This document shows, one piece after another, positions 29,146-37,603 of a stretch of DNA of 64,000 nt (positions are counted from its first letter, which is position 1; each line of letters starts with the position of its first letter). The DNA is taken from contig JAJDBH010000116.1 of assembly GCA_029261455.1 (NCBI GenBank), positions 1 to 64,000 on the forward strand, read 5' to 3'. The DNA is from Nitrospinaceae bacterium (lineage in GTDB: Bacteria > Nitrospinota > Nitrospinia > Nitrospinales > VA-1). Below the pieces are notes generated by a model. That model was not told the DNA's origin, did no database searches, and saw only the letters and a program-made list of their open reading frames with translations. A program made the position numbers and the translations under genes.

Positions 29146-29271
29146 TGATGCGTTCTCATTAGCCAGAGGGAAGTTTAGTTTTTGACGACCGCGCCAGTGT
29201 GACGCTGGACCCAATGAGCCGTAGTTTTTCTAGTCGAGTTCATCTTCTTGTACGCTCACTTAACGCTATTA

Positions 29272-30489
29272 CTATTTGCCACCGGCGGCTCCGCCGGAGA
29301 GGGCGAATATTTCGTCTCGGGTGAGTTCGAAGTGAGCCCCTTGTTTTCCTGACTGCTGTGCAGTTTCCAGTAACAAAGAGTGTAGCAGAGGGTGTTGTGG
29401 TGAGTTGTTTTCTAAGAGCTCCAAGGCTTTATCTTCCTGCCCGTGTTCCAGATAGAGAGTAGACAATAGAAGTATCAGCAGGGGTCGATCTTCTGTTGTT
29501 TCCAGAGACTCCTCGTAGGTGCGTAAGAGATCCTGATATTCATCGGACTCCCTGAGAGCGATTTGTGATCGAACCAGGCAGGATGTATTGCCGGTTTTTT
29601 GGAATCCGGTTTTCCAGATTTTTAACGCTTGTTTTTGTTTGCCAGACTCTAGATAGATATCGCCTAAAGACAAATAAGCCGGTAAGCATTGTTCAGAAGT
29701 TCGAATTGCTTGTTTAAGTTCGGAAATAGCGTTGTCCCGGTTTCCTGCTTGCAGGTTTTTCTTGCCGAGTTCAAAAAGGAATTGGGCCAGATGGGTTTGT
29801 TCTTTTTTCAATTCCTCATTATTTTCCCGTAGAAGAGGCAAAATTCGTTTTTGCAGGACACATACTTTTTTCCAGTCTTCCTGCTTTGAATAAATATCAC
29901 GAAGCTGAAGTAAGGGGGCGATCGTTCCCGGATTCATCGCTTGCATTTTTTGGAGCAGTGCAATTTCTTCGCTTTGGCGACCGGTTTTGGAATAGGTGTT
30001 AGCCAGATCAAAGAGGGCATGGATGTTTTGCGGTTCAAGGGTTAAAGCTTTTTTATGGAAAATTTCAGCCTGATCAGGTTTTCCAGTAGAAGATAAGATT
30101 CGACCCATCAGGTTGAGTGATCCGACATGCTCGGGTGATGTATCGAGGAGTTTCTCAATGATACTTTTTGCTTTATCGGTCTTGCCGCAGATGAAAAGAC
30201 TTTCTCCCTTTTTGAATAGAATTTCAGTCTTGCTGATTTTTTTTGCGATTCGTTTTTTCTTGAAATTTACTTTCCACCGCGCCAATGCGCTTTTAAAATT
30301 AAAAGTCCAGAACATGAAAACCGTAACGATCACACCGATAAGAATAGAACCTAGCAGAAGGAGAACGGTTGGCAACTTCAGCGATTGGTTTTGGGTGATA
30401 TGAACTACGGAATCATGAGGGTTCAAGAACGCCGTATAAATGGAGAGCAGTGCAAAAATAAGGAAGACAATGATTTGCTTCAAGGACAC
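29272..30489 (-). CDS. Tetratricopeptide repeat membrane protein (LapB-like architecture)
   Basis: N-terminal TM helices followed by multiple TPRs (GSLNLMGRILSSTGKPDQAEIFHKKALTLEPQN). Confidence 0.7.
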   Translation of the reverse strand: MSLKQIIVFLIFALLSIYTAFLNPHDSVVHITQNQSLKLPTVLLLLGSILIGVIVTVFMFWTFNFKSALARWKVNFKKKRIAKKISKTEILFKKGESLFICGKTDKAKSIIEKLLDTSPEHVGSLNLMGRILSSTGKPDQAEIFHKKALTLEPQNIHALFDLANTYSKTGRQSEEIALLQKMQAMNPGTIAPLLQLRDIYSKQEDWKKVCVLQKRILPLLRENNEELKKEQTHLAQFLFELGKKNLQAGNRDNAISELKQAIRTSEQCLPAYLSLGDIYLESGKQKQALKIWKTGFQKTGNTSCLVRSQIALRESDEYQDLLRTYEESLETTEDRPLLILLLSTLYLEHGQEDKALELLENNSPQHPLLHSLLLETAQQSGKQGAHFELTRDEIFALSGGAAGGK

Positions 30490-30491
30490 GC

Positions 30492-30884
30492 TTAATTCTC
30501 CTCGAACGAGTTTTCGTCATTGATGCTAATGACCTTACTATTCTTTTCCATTTCGCTCAAGCATTGGGTGCAGAATTCTGTGTATGGGACCACTTCCAGC
30601 CGGGCTTCGGGAATAACACTTTCGCATTGGGCGCAGATGCCATATTCTCCGTCGCTAATTTTTTTGATTGCCAAGTCAACTTGCTTAAGCTTCTTCCATT
30701 CTTGTTCGCCCAGCTCTCCTTCAAGTTGACGGCTGTAGGCGCGTGCGGCATCATCGCTGATATCGGCAATTTGTCCGATTTCACTTTCTTTAACGCTCTG
30801 GTTTGATTTTTCAACGTCCCCGAGTAACTCGGATCGTATGGATTCCAATTGGGAATGTAATTTAGTTATTTTTTTTTTGTTCAT
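30492..30884 (-). CDS. TraR/DksA-family zinc finger protein
   Basis: ISDGEYGICAQCESVIPEARLEVVPYTEFCTQC four-cysteine zinc finger. Confidence 0.88.
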   Translation of the reverse strand: MNKKKITKLHSQLESIRSELLGDVEKSNQSVKESEIGQIADISDDAARAYSRQLEGELGEQEWKKLKQVDLAIKKISDGEYGICAQCESVIPEARLEVVPYTEFCTQCLSEMEKNSKVISINDENSFEEN

Positions 30885-30925
30885 TTTGATGTTGGTTAAT
30901 TTTGATGTTGGTTAAAGGAGGATAT

Positions 30926-31279
30926 TTATTGGCCTACTGCCTTGATAACAGGAACATCGCCCCAGAGACGCTCGAGGTCGTATTGAAGACGGGCTTCTTT
31001 ATGAAAAACATGTACTATCAAATCTCCTAGATCTACCACTATCCAGTTGCCTCCTGAATAACCTTCTATAGCCAAGGGCTTATTGTGAGTCTGGTAACAA
31101 TTGTCCAGGATCGCATCAACAATAGATTGAACGTGGACTTTGGAGTTCCCGCTGCAAATCATGAAAAAATCAGTCAGGTCTGAGCGATTACGCAAGTCCA
31201 GAATGAGAATGTCAAAAGCCTTTTTGTCCGAGGCAGAATCTACAGCTAACTGTTGCAGAGCACTTAATTGATCTATCAT
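30926..31279 (-). CDS. rsfS: Ribosome silencing factor
   Basis: DKKAFDILILDLRNRSDLTDFFMICSGNSKVHVQSIVDAI; NWIVVDLGDLIVHVFHKEAR. Confidence 0.94.
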   Translation of the reverse strand: MIDQLSALQQLAVDSASDKKAFDILILDLRNRSDLTDFFMICSGNSKVHVQSIVDAILDNCYQTHNKPLAIEGYSGGNWIVVDLGDLIVHVFHKEARLQYDLERLWGDVPVIKAVGQ

Positions 31280-31286
31280 TTAAACC

Positions 31287-31973
31287 TTAATTGGGAGGGG
31301 ACTCAGTCCGGTATAATCGGTGGTGCATAATATAATGATCAACTGCAGGGGGCAACAAATTTTTGATTTCTTTTCCTGCCTGAACCTTATGCCGGATTTC
31401 TCTGGATGAAATATTTGGTGTTGGAATTTGATATAAGCGTATGGTTTTTTCGGTGGTGGTGCTCAAAGTCATAGGCAGTATTAAATCATTATTTTCCTGC
31501 GGAGTTTTTTTGAGCCCAAGCTTTTGGCTCAACTTATCTGGAACCTCTAACTTGATGCCTGGTCGTGTACTCACCAACACGTGACAAAGTTTTAATATGT
31601 TGATAAAACTTTTCCAAGTGTCCATCAGCATGAAGGCATCGGCACCTAGAATCAAAAAAAGCTCCCAATCAGGGTGTTTTTTCTTTAGCCGGGATAAGGT
31701 ATCAATGGTGTATGAGACCCCACCCTTCTGAACCTCCAATAACTCTATGGAAAACGCGGTTTCCTGTTCAAGGGCCAGCTCAAGCATGGCTACTCGATGG
31801 AGCGAAGAGGTGGGTAGAGCATCTAGCTTATGCGGCGACTGACTAACAGGAACGAATAAAACCTTTTGTAAATCAAATAGTTGTGCTGTTTTCACAGCAA
31901 GGTCAAGATGCCCGTTGTGGATAGGGTCAAACGACCCACCTAACAAACCCACTCGTTTTAATTCATTAGTCAT
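31287..31973 (-). CDS. nadD: Nicotinate-nucleotide adenylyltransferase
   Basis: GLLGGSFDPIHNGHL; FILGADAFMLMDTWKSF; NISSREIRHKVQAGKEI. Confidence 0.95.
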   Translation of the reverse strand: MTNELKRVGLLGGSFDPIHNGHLDLAVKTAQLFDLQKVLFVPVSQSPHKLDALPTSSLHRVAMLELALEQETAFSIELLEVQKGGVSYTIDTLSRLKKKHPDWELFLILGADAFMLMDTWKSFINILKLCHVLVSTRPGIKLEVPDKLSQKLGLKKTPQENNDLILPMTLSTTTEKTIRLYQIPTPNISSREIRHKVQAGKEIKNLLPPAVDHYIMHHRLYRTESPPN

Positions 31974-32077
31974 ATACAGTAAATCGTTTCATAAACCTCG
32001 AAACTTGGCAAGGGATAATGAGGTTAAAGAGAGCCATTTTTTCAAAACAGCTCGTCTACTGACAAAATTTGGTGAAA

Positions 32078-32100
32078 AAACTGACAATTTTTGTCAGTTT
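32078..32100 (+). promoter_or_regulatory. Perfect 10-bp inverted repeat AAACTGACAA-TTT-TTGTCAGTTT upstream of pilA
   Basis: Exact palindrome; extra ACTGACAAAATTT half-site at 32059; candidate activator (enhancer) site. Confidence 0.6.
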
Positions 32101-32202
32101 AGGTGTGGGTTTCAAAGTTTAAAAACTCTCCTAACAGATAATAAATTCCTAACACATTAAAAGTAAAGGCGTTATAATAAATAACCGCAACAATTGAATA
32201 GA

Positions 32203-32218
32203 AGGCATGAGGATTGCT
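32203..32218 (+). promoter_or_regulatory. Putative sigma-54 promoter upstream of pilA
   Basis: AGGCATGAGGATTGCT; GG-N10-GC spacing; 70 nt before the pilA start. Confidence 0.6.
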
Positions 32219-32287
32219 TTATACTTGAGCAATTGGAGAAATAGTTTATAGAAAGCTTGTATATTTAACCTAACGGAGGAGAAAAAA

Positions 32288-32677
32288 ATGTCATCCAAGT
32301 TTAGAAAAGTTCAAGGAGAAAAGGGTTTTACCCTTATTGAATTGGTAATTGTTATCGCGATTATCGGTATTTTGGCGGCCATCGCGATTCCTCAGTTCAG
32401 TGCTTATAAGAACAGAGCTTATCAATCTGACGCAAAAGGTAACCTGCATAATATCTTTTTGGCATGCAAAGCTTATTGGGCAGATACCGCGGGTACGAAT
32501 GCATGTACTACAGCCATTGTTGCAGGTGCTTCTTATGGATTTGTATCTTCGCCAAGCGTTACCGTTGTTATTACTGCTGGAACAGATGATGAGGCGGACT
32601 TTGAAGCAACAGCGGTTCATGCTTCAGACGGGACCTCCACAGCGTATACTATTGATGAAAATGGTGCCATCAGCTAG
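32288..32677 (+). CDS. pilA: Type IV major pilin
   Basis: Prepilin site EKG|FTLIELVIVIAIIGILAAIAIPQFSAYKNRAY; good Shine-Dalgarno CGGAGG. Confidence 0.93.
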   Translation: MSSKFRKVQGEKGFTLIELVIVIAIIGILAAIAIPQFSAYKNRAYQSDAKGNLHNIFLACKAYWADTAGTNACTTAIVAGASYGFVSSPSVTVVITAGTDDEADFEATAVHASDGTSTAYTIDENGAIS

Positions 32678-32696
32678 TAGTTATTTTTGCTAACGG

Positions 32697-32738
32697 AAAT
32701 CCCCACTCTTCTTTTTTAACGGAGGGTGGGGATTTTTC
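32697..32738 (+). terminator. Rho-independent terminator of pilA
   Basis: AAATCCCCAC ... GTGGGGATTT 10-bp stem followed by a T-tract. Confidence 0.85.
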
Positions 32739-32833
32739 TTTTAAAAAGAAAGTGACAAGCTCCGCGCTATGGTTTTAGGGGCATAAAACCGAGGGGTATC
32801 ATAATTTTTTCATTCCCAGTTTGGATTTGTCGG

Positions 32834-35053
32834 TTGAATAAAGATTTGACAGCTATTCTGGTATTGATGGCACTTTTTTTGACTTTGTTTTTCCCGGTTT
32901 TATTTGAAGGTAAAACTTTCTTCTTCAGGGACATATTGCACTTTGGTTATCCTTTTAAGCACTTCATCTGGAAAACCTGGGGGGAGGGTGCCCTACCACT
33001 CTGGAACATGCAAATTTCCAGTGGAATACCTTTCTTCTCTTTATATCACCCCGGAGTTTTTTATCCGCCGAACTTGATTTTTCTGTTGGAAGATTTTGGT
33101 ACGGCCTTCAATACCTGTTTTTTGCTTCACCATTTCGTCCTGACCTTCTCCGTATACAGATTGGCCCGGTTTTGGGGGCTATCGCCGGAAGCTTCTTTAG
33201 GTTCTGCTGGGACGGCTCTTTTGGGTGGTTATTTTCTTTCCCTAGCATCTATTTACAATCATTTTCAGGCAGCAGTATGGTTGCCACTGACGCTCTTAAA
33301 TTTAAACCGTTTTCTATTGGAAAAAAAGCGGGCTGATTTTCTGGCGACCGTTTTGTTTTTCGCTTTTATGGTTCTTGCTGGTAGTCCAGAAACCTGCGTT
33401 TTTACAGTAGCAATCCTGTGGGGTTATTCTGTGTTTGTGGTACCAGGGAAATCCACCTACAGTTCCTTTTTTTCACGGACAGGAATGTTTATCGGGGTGA
33501 TACTTTTGAGCCTGGGTTTGTCTGCTATCCAGCTTATCCCTACTGCAGAGTTGGTAAAGGAGTCGGTGCGTTCGTCCGGCGTGAATTTTGAGACTAATTC
33601 GGCAATGTCTTTATCGCCTTCTGCGTTATCGGCGATGGTTCTTCCTGAAAACTATTTTGGCTTTATGAATACAGCCAATTTTTCCAAGCAATTTTTTTTG
33701 CAAAGTTATTTTATGGGTCTAGTTCCTTTGGGGCTTATGCTCGCCGGTTTATTCTCTGGGATTAAAAACCGGGCGTTCTGGTTCTGGAGTGTTTTGTTTT
33801 TTGCAGGAATCTTTTTTGCACTTGGCCGATTTAACCCCATCTATTCCTGGTTTTATGATTGGGTTCCGGTGCTAAATTTTTTCCGATTCCCAGAAAAGTT
33901 CTTTTTCCTTTCTGCTTTCTCTATGGTTTTTCTGGTGGGAATAGGACTGGATGCTTTGGGGGGTAGGCACGCAGGAATCCGTCAAGTACCTTCTATGCTC
34001 GCTGTGTTTATCTTGCTGGTTTTTCTGGTGTGGACCATGGTGATGGAGCCCGGGAGGGAATGGATAACGGGGTTGGTAACTATATTTATCCTTGCAACTC
34101 TTTTTGCCCTGGCTTCAACCGCAACAAAGGGTGCAATGGCATTCAGGGTTCTTGTGGTATCTCTTTTGATTTTGGAGTTGTGGGCTCGGAACGTTTCGTT
34201 ATTGCCAGTGGTCGACCGGTCGTTCTTCGAAAGAAGTCCTGAACTCTATAACAAATTAGAAAGGTCGCAAGATTTTTATCGGATTTATGGGGGAAGATTG
34301 CTTGATGATGAAGAGTTACCTACCGCCAACCAGTTCCCCCTGAGAGAATCTCTTATGGCTTCGCATCTTGCGTTGAAAAATCTCCTTCGTCCGAATTTGG
34401 GAATGATTTATGGAATGAGCTATGCAAATGGACTTACTGGATTGGAACTGAACGATGGGTGGTTATGGACAGAACTTTTTATCAAGTCCCCACCGGATAA
34501 ACGAATCCGTATATTAGAACGAAGCAATGTGAAATACTGGATTACAGATGAAGGAAGGGATCTTGCCTCTATGGGTTTAAAGCCAGTCGAGGTTTTTGAC
34601 AATGCTCTACCGAGGGCATTCATAGTGGGCGGGTCACAGCGTGGGCGGGAGCCTCATTTATTAAATACTTATTATAGCGATTTGTTTGACCCTCTAAAGG
34701 AAGTTTTGCTGGCCGAAGAAGTACAAATCCAAACACGGAGTAATTTTTCCGGGCAGGTGAATAAAATAACCTATTCTCCCAACAAGGTTGAATTATCTAC
34801 AGACCAGAATGGAGAAGGGTTTCTGGTTTTGCTGGATACTTACTTCCCTGGCTGGAAGGTGGAGGTGGATGGCAAGCCTGAACGCATTTATCGCGCCAAT
34901 TATTTCTATCGGGGCGTCAAGTTGGCACCGGGCAGTCACTCTATAGAATTTTCTTATGAGCCTGTTGGGTTAAAAACAGGTGCTATCATTAGCAGTGTGA
35001 CATTTATTCTATTGTTATTTTTATACTTCAAACCTATGAGAACTGTTCAATGA
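32834..35053 (+). CDS. YfhO-family polytopic membrane protein
   Basis: Multiple TM segments; FPVLFEGKTFFFRDILHFGYPFKHFIW; C-terminal LLDTYFPGWKVEVDGKPERIYRANYFYRGVKLAPGSHSIEFSYEP. Confidence 0.8.
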   Translation: MNKDLTAILVLMALFLTLFFPVLFEGKTFFFRDILHFGYPFKHFIWKTWGEGALPLWNMQISSGIPFFSLYHPGVFYPPNLIFLLEDFGTAFNTCFLLHHFVLTFSVYRLARFWGLSPEASLGSAGTALLGGYFLSLASIYNHFQAAVWLPLTLLNLNRFLLEKKRADFLATVLFFAFMVLAGSPETCVFTVAILWGYSVFVVPGKSTYSSFFSRTGMFIGVILLSLGLSAIQLIPTAELVKESVRSSGVNFETNSAMSLSPSALSAMVLPENYFGFMNTANFSKQFFLQSYFMGLVPLGLMLAGLFSGIKNRAFWFWSVLFFAGIFFALGRFNPIYSWFYDWVPVLNFFRFPEKFFFLSAFSMVFLVGIGLDALGGRHAGIRQVPSMLAVFILLVFLVWTMVMEPGREWITGLVTIFILATLFALASTATKGAMAFRVLVVSLLILELWARNVSLLPVVDRSFFERSPELYNKLERSQDFYRIYGGRLLDDEELPTANQFPLRESLMASHLALKNLLRPNLGMIYGMSYANGLTGLELNDGWLWTELFIKSPPDKRIRILERSNVKYWITDEGRDLASMGLKPVEVFDNALPRAFIVGGSQRGREPHLLNTYYSDLFDPLKEVLLAEEVQIQTRSNFSGQVNKITYSPNKVELSTDQNGEGFLVLLDTYFPGWKVEVDGKPERIYRANYFYRGVKLAPGSHSIEFSYEPVGLKTGAIISSVTFILLLFLYFKPMRTVQ

Positions 35054-35973
35054 GACTTGTCAGTTTACTTCCTTCAGCAACCGAAATTATAGTGAAACTG
35101 GGGTTAGAGAAAAACCTGGTGGGCGTGTCGCATGAATGCGATTATCCCGAGACGGTGAAGTCTCTTCCTCGCCTCACTTCGACCCGTGTTAATCCGTCGC
35201 TCGATAGCTCAGCCATTCATGAATCTGTTCTTGAGGTGATGAAAAACGCCGTTTCGGTTTATGACCTCGATGTGGAATTGTTGAAATCCCTAAAACCCGA
35301 TTTCATCGTGACGCAGGATTTATGCGATGTATGTGCTGTTTCATTTTCGCAGGTGGAAGAAGCTTGCCGCGAACTCGTGGGCGCAAAAATTATTTCTCTC
35401 AGACCTAAAATGCTGGGAGATATCTGGAACGATGTTCTAAACACTGCCGAGACGCTGGGGGTGAAACAAAAAGGATATGAGTTTTTAGAAGAAGTCGATC
35501 AGCAAACTCAGGTTGTGCGTGAACGCTTGGTGGGTTTTGAAAAAAAGAAACCGAAAGTTTTGACAATAGAATGGATCGACCCCATTTATGTCGGAGGCAT
35601 GTGGTTGCCGGAAATGATCGATATTGCCGGGGGCCAGGTTTGCATCGCCGAGAGCGGTCAACCTGCACCCGTTGTTGACCGGGAAACCTTAACTAAGATC
35701 AACCCTGATGTTGTGATCGTGAAACCCTGCGGTTATAAACTGGACCAGACCTTGAAAGAAATGGAATTACTGAAAAAGCAAATTCCGGACTGGCAATCAG
35801 GAACTCGAGTTTATCTGGTAGATGGAAACTCCTATTTCAACCGACCAGGCCCACGCATTCTCGACTCTCTGGAAATACTCGCTCATTGCACCCACCCAGA
35901 CCTGTTCCCGGAATTTGGCATGCAGTATGCTGAAGGACTCATCACATTGGAGCCGGGGCTAAAACTTCCATAG
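35050..35973 (+). CDS. Cobalamin-binding/BtuF-like periplasmic-binding-fold protein lacking a signal peptide
   Basis: MRLVSLLPSATEIIVKLGLEKNLVGVSHECDYP; ATGA overlap with upstream gene. Confidence 0.8.
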   Translation: MRLVSLLPSATEIIVKLGLEKNLVGVSHECDYPETVKSLPRLTSTRVNPSLDSSAIHESVLEVMKNAVSVYDLDVELLKSLKPDFIVTQDLCDVCAVSFSQVEEACRELVGAKIISLRPKMLGDIWNDVLNTAETLGVKQKGYEFLEEVDQQTQVVRERLVGFEKKKPKVLTIEWIDPIYVGGMWLPEMIDIAGGQVCIAESGQPAPVVDRETLTKINPDVVIVKPCGYKLDQTLKEMELLKKQIPDWQSGTRVYLVDGNSYFNRPGPRILDSLEILAHCTHPDLFPEFGMQYAEGLITLEPGLKLP

Positions 35974-35974
35974 C

Positions 35975-36045
35975 TCGTCATCGCGAGCTGCGAAGCGGCG
36001 TGGCGATCCAGAACCTGGATTGCTTCACTTCGTTCGCAAAGACGA
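35975..36045. repeat. REP-like inverted repeat between convergent genes
   Basis: CGTCATCGCGAGCTGCGAAGCGGCGTGGCGATCCAG-AAC-CTGGATTGCTTCACTTCGTTCGCAAAGACG folds back on itself. Confidence 0.8.
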
Positions 36046-36063
36046 TCCGGTGATTCTGGCAGA

Positions 36064-37350
36064 TCACCGACGAAACTGGCGGCGGATGGCTAACAACATC
36101 AAGGCTATGATGGTGGGGCCGATCAAGTGTTGCACAGCAACGAAGAATTTGGGAAAGTAAGGTATGCCTTTCAGTTGAAAGTCGCGCTCCCAGCGTTGCA
36201 AAGTTAATACTTTAAAACTGAATAGCGCAGAACCTTGAAATGCATGGATGGGATCTTGATACCATTGCGTCAACTGTACGATTTGTTGCTGATCCGCTAC
36301 TTTCGGTTCAACCCAGAACAAATTCAAGCAGGTAAAAACCAGCCACACAGCCAGAAAACTTGCCAGCGATTGTTGCCACTTTTCACCGTAGCCGGAAACT
36401 ATTTTGTAGAGTTGAGTGAGGTTGAAATACCTTAAAGAAGGCAGAAATTTTGAAATGGGTCTTTCTTTCCATTCCAGCATTTTGGCTTTGCGCCGCATTT
36501 CCAACTCACCGTAATGGAAGTCACCTGCGCGATGAAAATCAAGTTGGCCCTCGAAATTTTCTCTGAGCTTGCGATATAAAATGCTGACCTGACTATAATA
36601 ATCACGGTTGTATTCTACTTCACGATATTTTTTATGAATTATTTTACTTCTTTCTTCATCCGCTAGGTATTCTCGATTAAAGAACTGGTTTTGAGTTTGA
36701 CGGAACCTCACGTTTTTAAAACCTATTTTTTCCAGATCGGAGTAAAGAAACAATACGTTTCCCAAGGTGGATACATCAACAAACTCTATGTAGCCATGAG
36801 AGTCAATTTTGACTCTTTCAAACATACTTGTTTGACCCTCTTCAAAGGTGGTTTTTTCAAAGCTTATTTTTCCAGGACCTGAAAAAGTTGAGTTACTAAA
36901 GCTCATACCCTCTTTCCCTGAAAAAATAACGCGAAGGAAGCTAGCGCCCTCAAAAAATTGCGCACGATCAAAAATCACACCTCCCTTGCCAGTGAACCGA
37001 GCCATAAAAAAATCTGTTATTTCCTCACAGTGAAATTGAGCTTGATAAAAATTCACCCTTCCATCCCCAGAAAAGTGGGACCTGCGGAAGCTTATTTTTT
37101 CTTTGCCGTGAAATTTGGCAGCAGTGAAATTTACTTCACCCCCAGTAAATTTGGCAGTATAGAAGGTCACGCCATTTAAAAATTCCGCCCGGGCAAAGTT
37201 TGCTGTTCCTGTAAAAATTGCACCTGAAAAATTTATTTTCACTTTGAAGGTATATTCGCGAAAATCGACATCCCCGATTTTTACACCACCGAATTGTTCA
37301 CCACGGGCGAGCTTTCTAAGTACTTCTTTTTGGGTCAGAGGTTCGGGCAT
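36064..37350 (-). CDS. Degenerate pentapeptide-repeat-like beta-helix protein with channel-like C-terminal TM segments
   Basis: Repeating F..A.F.GK..(I/V).F units; C-terminal QHLIGPTIIALMLLAIRRQFRR. Confidence 0.7.
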   Translation of the reverse strand: MPEPLTQKEVLRKLARGEQFGGVKIGDVDFREYTFKVKINFSGAIFTGTANFARAEFLNGVTFYTAKFTGGEVNFTAAKFHGKEKISFRRSHFSGDGRVNFYQAQFHCEEITDFFMARFTGKGGVIFDRAQFFEGASFLRVIFSGKEGMSFSNSTFSGPGKISFEKTTFEEGQTSMFERVKIDSHGYIEFVDVSTLGNVLFLYSDLEKIGFKNVRFRQTQNQFFNREYLADEERSKIIHKKYREVEYNRDYYSQVSILYRKLRENFEGQLDFHRAGDFHYGELEMRRKAKMLEWKERPISKFLPSLRYFNLTQLYKIVSGYGEKWQQSLASFLAVWLVFTCLNLFWVEPKVADQQQIVQLTQWYQDPIHAFQGSALFSFKVLTLQRWERDFQLKGIPYFPKFFVAVQHLIGPTIIALMLLAIRRQFRR

Positions 37351-37366
37351 GGTTTATAGCCTTCGT

Positions 37367-37470
37367 TCCCTTCCTGATAAGAGGGGTTAGGGGAGATTTG
37401 TTGAATAAACCCCTAAAAATGTAATTACATTTTGCAACCCTCTGGGTCCTCCCTTATCAGGGGGGAAATC
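37367..37470. repeat. Pair of inverted CCCTGATAAGGGGG-type repeats
   Basis: CCCTTCCTGATAAGAGGGGTTAGGGG ... CCCTCTGGGTCCTCCCTTATCAGGGGGG. Confidence 0.75.
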
Positions 37471-37603
37471 AACTGGAGAGAAGCATATTAATTTCGCCAT
37501 AGCCTATCACGAACATCCCTGTGGTGAAATTCTCTGTTCAGTCAGCCTAGGGCTCATATCATTATCTGATTGATATTAAAGGCCTAATTGGTTAAAATGC
37601 GGC

